Below are positions 55,999-64,000 of a stretch of DNA of 64,000 nt, in pieces. The stretch is taken from positions 1-64,000 of the forward strand of contig NZ_LYVJ01000007.1 in NCBI RefSeq assembly GCF_001676385.1, in the 5' to 3' direction. Within the stretch, counting starts at the first letter, position 1. Each line of letters begins with the position of its first letter. Position numbers and translations under genes: made by a program. The DNA is from Stenotrophomonas maltophilia. GTDB lineage: Bacteria > Pseudomonadota > Gammaproteobacteria > Xanthomonadales > Xanthomonadaceae. The notes under the pieces were generated by a model. That model did not search any database. It was not told where the DNA came from and worked only from the letters and a program-made list of their open reading frames with translations.

Positions 55999-57096
55999 TC
56001 ATACAGCTTCCTCGAGAATGATATCGGCGATGCGCTCGGCGGCATCGACCTTGGCCAGGGCACGCGCGGCTTGCGCCATCTGCATGCGGCGGGCGGGATT
56101 TTCGGACAGATCGCGCAGCAGTGCGGCAATGCCGTCGGCCAGCGTTCCGTCCTGCTTCAGCAACACCGCCGCGCCGCGCTCGGCCAGGTACTCCGCATTG
56201 CGGGTCTGGTGATCGTCGACGGCAGCGGGGAACGGCACCAGCACGCTGCCGACACCAGCCGCGCACAGCTCGGCCAGGGTCGATGCGCCGGCACGGCAGA
56301 CCACCAGGTCCGCCCAGGCAACGGCTTCGGCCATGTCGGCGATGAACGGTGTGATTTCAGCCTGCACGCCGGCCTTGGCATACGCCTCGACGGCTTCTGC
56401 ATGCATCTTCTCGCCACTCTGGTGGCGCACCTGCACCGGAACACCCGTGCCCAGCGCGGCGACCGCCTGTGGCACGCCGGTGTTCAGCGCACGCGCGCCC
56501 TGGCTGCCACCGACCACCAGTACGCGCAGCGGGCCCTGGCGGTCGGCGAAGCGCTGTTCCGGCGGCGCGATGGCGGCGATCTCGGCACGCACGGGGTTGC
56601 CGACGAACTCCTCGCGCGCGGCGAAGGTATCCGGGAAACCCGTGAGCAGGCGACGGGCATAGCGCGACAGGATGCGGTTGGTCAGGCCCGGCGCACGGTT
56701 CTGCTCATGCACGACCAGTGGCAGCCCATGCAGGCGCGTGGCCATCCCGCCGGGGCCGGACGCGAAGCCACCGAAAGCCACCACCGCACGTGGCTGGCGC
56801 TGGCGGATGATCATGCCTGCGGCGCGCAGCGCGCGCATCAGCCGCCACGGTGCCGCCAGCAGGGCCAGCTTGCCCTTGCCGCGCAGGCCGGTGATGGCCA
56901 GGGTGTCGATCGGAATGTCGTGCTGCGGGACCAGGCGGGTCTCCATCGCGCCCTCGGCACCCATCCAGGTGACCGGAACGCCTCGCTCACGCAGCACGCG
57001 GGCCACGGCCAGACCTGGGAAGATGTGCCCGCCGGTGCCACCGGCCAGGATCATCACGGGGCGGGGGCTGGCAGCGGCGTTCGGAGCGGCGCTCAT
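55999..57096 (-). CDS. murG: UDP-GlcNAc--lipid I N-acetylglucosamine transferase
   Basis: This 365-residue GT-B enzyme makes lipid II at the inner membrane's cytoplasmic face. Its two G loops are [17 protein letters not shown] and [44 protein letters not shown] and [24 protein letters not shown] are the donor-site blocks. It overlaps ftsW by 4 bp. Confidence 0.95.
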   Translation of the reverse strand: MSAAPNAAASPRPVMILAGGTGGHIFPGLAVARVLRERGVPVTWMGAEGAMETRLVPQHDIPIDTLAITGLRGKGKLALLAAPWRLMRALRAAGMIIRQRQPRAVVAFGGFASGPGGMATRLHGLPLVVHEQNRAPGLTNRILSRYARRLLTGFPDTFAAREEFVGNPVRAEIAAIAPPEQRFADRQGPLRVLVVGGSQGARALNTGVPQAVAALGTGVPVQVRHQSGEKMHAEAVEAYAKAGVQAEITPFIADMAEAVAWADLVVCRAGASTLAELCAAGVGSVLVPFPAAVDDHQTRNAEYLAERGAAVLLKQDGTLADGIAALLRDLSENPARRMQMAQAARALAKVDAAERIADIILEEAV

Positions 57097-58409
57097 GACA
57101 GCCTCCCGAAAGTGGGTTCAACGCGCGACTGCAGCCGGCTGGTCCCCCGTGCGGCGGGCGCTACTGCCACGGGCTCGGCGCGCATCGGCCCACTGGCCGT
57201 GGCCGGCGCCACCGGTTCGTGCACGGCCGCCGCAGCGACGGCCTCTTCACCGCCACCGATGCGCACGGCCTGGCGGCGCTCGGCACGCTTGAGCTCATAG
57301 GACACGCGCAGCAGCAGCCCCATCGCAACGCAGGTCATCAGCACCGAGGAGCCGCCGGAGGAGATCAGCGGCAGGGTCAGGCCCTTGGTCGGCAGGATGC
57401 CCAGGTTCACGCCGATCGAAACGAAGGTCTGCATGCTGATCCACAGGCCGATGCCGAAGGCGATGTAGCCGGAGAAGTGGCGCTTCATCTCGACGCAGCG
57501 CATGCCCAGCCAGAAAGTACGGCCGACCAGCAGCGCGTACAGGGCCACGATCACGCAGGTGCCCAGGAAGCCGAACTCCTCGGCGGTGACCGAGAAGATG
57601 AAGTCGGTGTGCGCTTCGGGCAGGTAGTAGAGCTTCTGCACCGAATTGCCCAGGCCGACCCCGGTCCATTCACCACGGCCCACCGCCATCAGCGCGTTCG
57701 ACAACTGGTAGCCGTCGCCCTGCTGGTCGGCCCACGGGTCCAGGAAGGAGGTGATGCGGCGCATGCGGTACGGCTCGATGATCGCCAGCGCGCTCATGCC
57801 GACCAGGCCGATGATCACCGGCATCGACATGCGCGGCATGTTCACCCCGCCCAGCACCAGCATGCCGGCGGTGATCGCCAGCAGCAGGGTCGACGAACCG
57901 AAGTCCGGCTGCAGCAGCAGCAGCAGCACCAGCGCACCGGCTACGCCCAGCGGCTTGAGCATCGCCGGCCAGGTGGCGTTGACCTCGTCGCGGAAGCGCA
58001 CCAGGTAGCTGGACAGCCAGACGATATACAGCACCTTCACCGCTTCGACCGTCTGGAACTTGGAGATGCCCAGGTTGATCCAGCGGCGCGCGCCGTTGAC
58101 CGTGCTGCCCAGGCCCGGCATGAACACCGCCAGCAGCAGCACGAAGCACCCCAGCAGCAGCATCTGGTTGTACTGCTCGATGGACTTCAGCTCGGTGCGG
58201 GCAGCGAAGAACGCCAGCACGATGCCCACCGCCAGGAAGACCAGGTGGCGGTTGAGGTAGTAGAACGGGCTGCTCATCAAGGCGATCGAGCTGGACGCCA
58301 CCATCACCACGCCAATGCCGGTGAGCGCGATGATCGCGCCCAGCAGCCACTTGTCGTAGCTGCCTTCGATGGCTTCAAGGCGTGTTGCCTGGCGGGACAG
58401 GTCGTTCAT
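57093..58409 (-). CDS. ftsW: Lipid II polymerase / division protein FtsW
   Basis: This 438-residue SEDS protein has ten membrane helices and polymerises glycan strands with FtsI. Family blocks are [21 protein letters not shown] with the loop leading to the catalytic region, [14 protein letters not shown] (catalytic Asp), [22 protein letters not shown] and [19 protein letters not shown]. The C-terminal 60 residues are a soluble Ala/Pro-rich tail. It directly follows mraY; murD, which is between them in E. coli, is absent. Confidence 0.95.
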   Translation of the reverse strand: MNDLSRQATRLEAIEGSYDKWLLGAIIALTGIGVVMVASSSIALMSSPFYYLNRHLVFLAVGIVLAFFAARTELKSIEQYNQMLLLGCFVLLLAVFMPGLGSTVNGARRWINLGISKFQTVEAVKVLYIVWLSSYLVRFRDEVNATWPAMLKPLGVAGALVLLLLLQPDFGSSTLLLAITAGMLVLGGVNMPRMSMPVIIGLVGMSALAIIEPYRMRRITSFLDPWADQQGDGYQLSNALMAVGRGEWTGVGLGNSVQKLYYLPEAHTDFIFSVTAEEFGFLGTCVIVALYALLVGRTFWLGMRCVEMKRHFSGYIAFGIGLWISMQTFVSIGVNLGILPTKGLTLPLISSGGSSVLMTCVAMGLLLRVSYELKRAERRQAVRIGGGEEAVAAAAVHEPVAPATASGPMRAEPVAVAPAARGTSRLQSRVEPTFGRLS

Positions 58410-58410
58410 C

Positions 58411-59484
<1,074 letters not shown>

Positions 59485-59495
<11 letters not shown>

Positions 59496-60879
59496 GCGGG
59501 GATTCCTCTCCTTGCGCCAGCAGCGCTTTGACAATCATGTCCATGGCGCTGCCACGGGAACCCTTGACCAGGCAGCGCACGCCGGCGTGCAGCTCGCCCT
59601 TCAGCGCCTGCGACAGCGCGTCATGGGTGGCGAAATGACGGCCGCCTTCGCCGAAGGCGGCGGCGGCGGCGGCGCTGAGCGGACCCAGCGCATACAGGCG
59701 CTTCAGCCCGGCGGCGCGTGCACGGATGCCAGCCTGCGCATGCAGTGCCTCGGCATCCGGGCCCAGCTCGCGCATGTCACCCAGTACCAGCCAGCCCTCT
59801 TCCGGTGCAGCGGCCAGGGCCTCAATGGCGGCAGCCAGCGAACCAGGATTGGCGTTGTAGCTGTCGTCCACCAGCACCGCGCCGTTGCGCAGCTGATGGG
59901 CGATCTGGCGGCCCGGCACCGGCTGCGCATCAGCCAGGCCGGCCGCGATGAGTACCAGGTCGATGCCGGCGGCCAGCGCCAGGCTGGCAGCGGCGAGCGC
60001 GTTGCTGACGTTGTGCCGGCCCGGCAGGCCCAGCACCACGCGGGCCTCGCCGGTCGGGGCGACCAGGGTGAACTGGCTGCCCTGCGCACCGGCGCGGATA
60101 TCGCGCGCGGTCACTTCGGCCGTATGTTCCAGGCCGTAACGCAGCACGCGGCAACGCGCCGGGGTGCCGACGAAGTGCTGTTCGAACCAGCGGCCGTAGG
60201 CCTCGTCGGCGTTGATCACTGCCACGCCGTCGGCCGGCAGCGCGGCATAGATCGCGCCCTTGGTGACCGCCACGCCGAGCAGGCTGCCCATCCGCTCGAG
60301 GTGGGCGGGGGCGATGTTGTTGACCAGCGCATAGCGCGGGCGGGCGATATCGGTCAGGTAGGCGATATCGCCCGGCTTGCCGGCGCCCATCTCGTAGACC
60401 GCGTAGTCGGCGTCTTCGGGGGCGTCGATCACCGCCAGCGGCAGGCCGATTTCGTTGTTGCGATTGCCCGGGTTGGCATAGACCACCCGGTGCGCGTGCT
60501 GCGACACCTGCTGCAGGATCGACAGCAGCAGGCTCTTCACGCTGGTCTTGCCGTTGCTGCCGGTGATCGCGAACACCTCGGTACTGCGGTCGCGCTGCAT
60601 GCCGGTGGCAATCTTCGCCAGCGCCAGTTCGCTGTCGGCCACCAGCACCTGCGGCAGTTCGATCGGCAGCAGGCGCTCGACCAGCAGCGCGCTGGCGCCG
60701 CGCGCCTGTGCATCGGCTGCAAAATCATGGCCGTCGAAGCGCTCGCCGCGCAGCGCCACGTAGAGGCTGCCCGGGCCGAGGCTGCGGGTGTCGTTGCTGA
60801 CCGCATCGATGGCCACGTCGTCGCCGTGGATCTCGCCGCCGGCCCAGTGCGCGATCAGCGAAAGCAGGGTGCGCTTCAT
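59485..60879 (-). CDS. murF: UDP-MurNAc-tripeptide--D-Ala-D-Ala ligase
   Basis: This 464-residue Mur ligase adds D-Ala-D-Ala to make the pentapeptide. The ATP loop is [13 protein letters not shown] near residues 105-117, followed by [29 protein letters not shown] and [19 protein letters not shown]. It overlaps murE by 4 bp and mraY by 11 bp. Confidence 0.95.
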
Positions 60880-62384
60880 GCGGTGCCCTCCCCGGCCTGC
60901 GCACGCTGTACGCCGGCCTTGGCAGCCAGTGCCGCAGCGGCCACTTCGGTGTCGTCGAAGTCATGGCGCACGCCGTTGACCTCCTGGTAGGGCTCGTGGC
61001 CCTTGCCGGCGATCAGGATGATGTCGCCCGCACCGGCGCGCTTCACCGCCAGGCCGATCGCACGCGCGCGGTTGCGCTGCACGGTCACGGCCTCGGCATT
61101 CTGGAAACCGGCCAGGATGTCGGCCACGATCACGTCGCCATCTTCGCCACGCGGGTTGTCGTCGGTAACGATGACCTGGTTTGCCAGGCGTTCGGCGATG
61201 GCCGCCATCTGCGGGCGCTTGCCGGTGTCACGCTCGCCGCCGCAGCCGAACACGCAGAACAGCGTGCCCTGCAGATGACCGTGCAGGCTGTCCAGCGCCT
61301 GCTCCAGCGCGTCCGGGGTATGCGCGTAATCGACCACCACCGTCGGCAGGCCGCCTTCGCCGCCAAGGCGGTTCATGCGGCCACGGATCGGCTGCAGCGC
61401 CGACAGCACCTCGGCAATACGCGGCAGCGGCTGGCCCTGCGCGTGCAGGGTGCCGGCCACGGCCAGCAGGTTGTCCACGTTGAAGCGGCCCAGCAGCGGC
61501 GACTGCACCACCGCGCGCTGGCCGTCGATGACCAGTTCGAACGCGATGCCGCGGCCATCCAGCTGCAGTGCTTCGGCACGCACGCTGGCCCCGGCGGCAC
61601 CGCGTGAGCTCAGGCCAATCGGCTGCACGCCCGCCGGCAGGCCCGCGAACAGCTGGCGGCCGAAGGCGTCATCGAGATTGATCACCGCCGCCTTCAGGCC
61701 GGGGCGATGGAACAGCCGCGCCTTGGCCGCACCGTAGCTGGCCATGTCACCGTGGTAATCGAGGTGATCGCGGGTGAGGTTGGTGAACACCGCCACGTCG
61801 TAATGCACGGCATCCACGCGCCCCTGGTCCAGGGCATGCGAGCTGACCTCCATCGCCACCGCGCGCGCACCGGCATCCCGCAGCTGCGCCAGCAGGGCAT
61901 GCATCTGCAGCACCAGCGGCGTGGTGAATCCGGTCGGCTCGACCGCACCGTAAAGCCCGGCGCCCAGCGTGCCGATACTGCCACTGGACGTGCCGAGCAG
62001 GTGCCAGGCCTGGACCAGCAGCTGTACGGTGGAGGTCTTGCCGTTGGTGCCGGTCACGCCGACCATCGCCATCGCCCGCGACGGCGCGCCATGGAACTGG
62101 TCGGCCATCGCGCCCATGCGCGCGCGCAGGCCCGGCACGGCGATCGCATCGGCCGGGGCCGGAAGATCGGCCGGGGCCGGCGGCTCGAACAGGATGGCGC
62201 TGGCACCCGCCGCACGGGCCTGTTCAACGAAGCCCAGGCCATGCGCACCAAACCCGGCGATGGCGACAAAGGCATTGCCAGGACGCACGGCGCGGCTGTC
62301 CAGCACCAGACCGGTCAGGACGGGGTCGTGCCCTGCGAGAGCAACGTCCGGAAGCAACTGCGAAAGCAACATCGAAGGACTCAT
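60876..62384 (-). CDS. murE: UDP-MurNAc-L-Ala-D-Glu--meso-diaminopimelate ligase
   Basis: This 502-residue Mur ligase adds meso-DAP to the stem peptide. The ATP loop is [15 protein letters not shown] near residues 109-123; [15 protein letters not shown] and [13 protein letters not shown] follow. The DNPR motif in [14 protein letters not shown] near residue 411 is the mark of meso-DAP (not lysine) specificity. GGGAGG lies upstream of ATG 62384, which overlaps the ftsI stop. Confidence 0.95.
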   Translation of the reverse strand: MSPSMLLSQLLPDVALAGHDPVLTGLVLDSRAVRPGNAFVAIAGFGAHGLGFVEQARAAGASAILFEPPAPADLPAPADAIAVPGLRARMGAMADQFHGAPSRAMAMVGVTGTNGKTSTVQLLVQAWHLLGTSSGSIGTLGAGLYGAVEPTGFTTPLVLQMHALLAQLRDAGARAVAMEVSSHALDQGRVDAVHYDVAVFTNLTRDHLDYHGDMASYGAAKARLFHRPGLKAAVINLDDAFGRQLFAGLPAGVQPIGLSSRGAAGASVRAEALQLDGRGIAFELVIDGQRAVVQSPLLGRFNVDNLLAVAGTLHAQGQPLPRIAEVLSALQPIRGRMNRLGGEGGLPTVVVDYAHTPDALEQALDSLHGHLQGTLFCVFGCGGERDTGKRPQMAAIAERLANQVIVTDDNPRGEDGDVIVADILAGFQNAEAVTVQRNRARAIGLAVKRAGAGDIILIAGKGHEPYQEVNGVRHDFDDTEVAAAALAAKAGVQRAQAGEGTA

Positions 62385-64000
62385 TGCGTGCCTCCCGTAG
62401 CGGGCGGCGTCTGTGCGTGCGCGCTGGGCAGCGCGGCATCGAATTCAGCGGCGGCATCGACCGGCAGGGCAGCCTCGGCCGGCGGCGCCGGCAGGATCGA
62501 GGCCGAATGGCCGACCTTGCCGGACTGCTGCGCGGCCAGCCACGACTGCAGGTCGTCCAGCGGTACGTCCATCAGGCGCAGCGTGCCTTCCATCACGTTG
62601 TGGTAGACCGGCGCCGATACCAGGCCGCCGTAGAACTTGCCGGCCTGCGGGTCGTTGATGACGATGACGGTGGCGAAACGCGGATTGGTGGCGGGCACCA
62701 CACCGGCGAACAGCGCATTGTAGTGGCCGCGCTCGTAACCACCGGGGCCGGTCTTGCGCGCGGTACCGGTCTTGCCGGCCACGCGGTAGCCCAGCACCGC
62801 CGCCTGCTTGGCACCGCCCTGGGTAACCACCGTTTCCATCATCGCCACCACCTGCCTGGCGACGTTCTCGTCGATGACCTGATGCGCCTCGTTGCGCTGG
62901 CCCTTGACGAAGGTCGGCGCGATCAACTTGCCGCCATTGGCCAATGCCGAATAGGCGGTCGCGATCTGCAGCGGCGTTACGTTCAGGCCATAACCGTAGG
63001 ACATGGTGGTCTTGGTGGCACCGTCCCAGTTGGCCGGACGCCGCACCACGCCGCCGGATTCACCCGGGAAACCGCTGTGCGGCACCGAGCCGTAGCCAAA
63101 ACGGCGCACGCCGTCGTAGAACACCTGGTCCGGCATCCTGGCGGCGATCTTGGCCGCGCCGATGTTGGAACTGCGGGTGATCACCCCGGTCACGTTCAGC
63201 ACGCCGTTGTTGCGCGGCACGTCGCGGATGGTGAAGCGGGCCACCGACATGTAGCCCGGGTTGGTGTCGATGATGGTGTCCTTGGTCACCACGCCAGCCT
63301 GCAGCGCGGTGGCGATGGTCAACGGCTTCATCGTCGAACCCGGCTCGACCAGGTCGGTCACTGCACGGTTGCGGCGCGCGTCGGGCAACGCGCCGGTCAG
63401 CGAATTCGGGTTGTAGGTCGGCAGGTTGACCATGGCCAGGATCTCGCCGGTGGTCACGTCCATGATCACCATCGAGCCGCCGGCCGCCTTGTTGGCCACC
63501 AGCGCGTTGCGCAGCTCCTTGAAGGCCAGGTACTGGATGCGGCGGTCGATGCTGAGGGTCAGGTCCTTGCCCGGCTCGGCGGCGCGCAGCAGGTCGCTCT
63601 CGACGGTCTCGCCCTTGCGGTTGCGGATCACCCGCTTGGCACCCGGCTTGCCGCGCAGCCATTCGTCGAACGCGAGCTCCAGGCCTTCCTGGCCCCGGTC
63701 ATCGATGTTGGTGAAGCCCAGCACGTGCGCCATCGCCTCGCCCTGCGGGTAGAAGCGGCGGAACTCGCGCTGCGCGGCCACGCCCGGAATCTTCAGCGCG
63801 ACCACCCGCTCCGCTTCGTCCGGATTGATCCGGCGACGCAGGTACATGAACTCCTTGTCCGACTTCTGCGACAGGCGGCTGCTGAGCTCATCCACCGACA
63901 TGCCGACCGCCTGGGCCAACTCGGGAATGCGCTCGGGGGCACGCAGCAGATCCTGCGGATTGACCCAGATCGAAGCGACCGGCGTCGACACCGCCAGCGG
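62381..64000 (-). CDS. ftsI: Peptidoglycan D,D-transpeptidase FtsI (PBP3), partial
   Basis: The last 539 or so residues are visible; the N-terminal anchor lies beyond the right edge. The transpeptidase domain has the active-site Ser in [11 protein letters not shown], the SxN motif in [12 protein letters not shown] and KTG in [15 protein letters not shown]. The upstream dimerisation domain includes [17 protein letters not shown]. It makes septal cross-links together with FtsW. The Ala/Pro-rich end (residues [15 protein letters not shown] on) is a flexible tail. It is first in the visible dcw order and overlaps murE. Confidence 0.95.
   Translation of the reverse strand, partial: PLAVSTPVASIWVNPQDLLRAPERIPELAQAVGMSVDELSSRLSQKSDKEFMYLRRRINPDEAERVVALKIPGVAAQREFRRFYPQGEAMAHVLGFTNIDDRGQEGLELAFDEWLRGKPGAKRVIRNRKGETVESDLLRAAEPGKDLTLSIDRRIQYLAFKELRNALVANKAAGGSMVIMDVTTGEILAMVNLPTYNPNSLTGALPDARRNRAVTDLVEPGSTMKPLTIATALQAGVVTKDTIIDTNPGYMSVARFTIRDVPRNNGVLNVTGVITRSSNIGAAKIAARMPDQVFYDGVRRFGYGSVPHSGFPGESGGVVRRPANWDGATKTTMSYGYGLNVTPLQIATAYSALANGGKLIAPTFVKGQRNEAHQVIDENVARQVVAMMETVVTQGGAKQAAVLGYRVAGKTGTARKTGPGGYERGHYNALFAGVVPATNPRFATVIVINDPQAGKFYGGLVSAPVYHNVMEGTLRLMDVPLDDLQSWLAAQQSGKVGHSASILPAPPAEAALPVDAAAEFDAALPSAHAQTPPATGGTQ

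Overview
The window reads as a chromosomal segment of a Stenotrophomonas species, most likely of the S. maltophilia complex (Xanthomonadaceae). This rests on the very high GC content, Xanthomonadaceae-type gene neighbourhoods (dcw cluster without murD, lpxC-dciA-M23-secA, SAH-riboswitch-controlled ahcY), and many short GTAG-type palindromic repeats like the SMAG elements of S. maltophilia. I see no rRNA, tRNA, prophage, insertion sequence or CRISPR array. The content is core genome with repeat-rich spacers.

Layout. 1-7.9 kb: a TPM-domain/LemA pair, a spacer made almost wholly of inverted-repeat elements, an MFS exporter, TerC, diacylglycerol kinase, a secreted SGNH hydrolase and an OmpR-type two-component system. 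7.9-11.8 kb: a TesA-like esterase back-to-back with a YbbA/YbbP exporter. 11.9-16.1 kb: an iron-regulated haem-uptake operon (hemP, TonB receptor, HemS-like protein, DUF6607) behind a Fur-box promoter. 16.3-26.1 kb: an aldo/keto reductase, a nucleoside transporter with a PfkB kinase, dusB, a methyltransferase, a YdjM-like protein, and a metallophosphatase overlapping an OlsF-like ornithine-lipid synthase. 26.4-42.6 kb: three methyl-cycle genes, metK, ahcY (with SAH riboswitch) and metF, interleaved with a thioesterase, PEP carboxylase, a secreted S9D peptidase, ybaK, an amidohydrolase and a hydrolase/LytS/LytTR operon. 42.7-48.8 kb: a DUF4124 protein, a MutT-ThiE fusion, secA, an M23 peptidase and dciA. 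49-64 kb: lpxC and the dcw division/peptidoglycan cluster (ftsZ, ftsA, ftsQ, ddlB, murC, murG, ftsW, mraY, murF, murE, ftsI), all on the minus strand. ftsI runs off the right edge and the TPM gene off the left edge.

Sequence quality is a main caveat. Eleven genes are broken by twelve frameshifts, and each is repaired by adding one base, usually in a short G or C run. The list includes murC and mraY, which cannot be lost, so these look like base-call deletions and not true pseudogenes. I annotate these genes at full length and give each break point.

I found no clear new defence or mobile system. The best candidates for follow-up are (i) a pair of inverted, cloverleaf-capable repeats at 1598-1942 whose long arms differ in sequence but stay perfectly self-complementary, (ii) the 12-bp divergent start region at 8560-8571, where both Shine-Dalgarno sequences lie in one palindrome and one gene appears to start at ATC, and (iii) a second repeat family (GGGGTCAGAGCCC type), one copy of which lies inside a reading frame.
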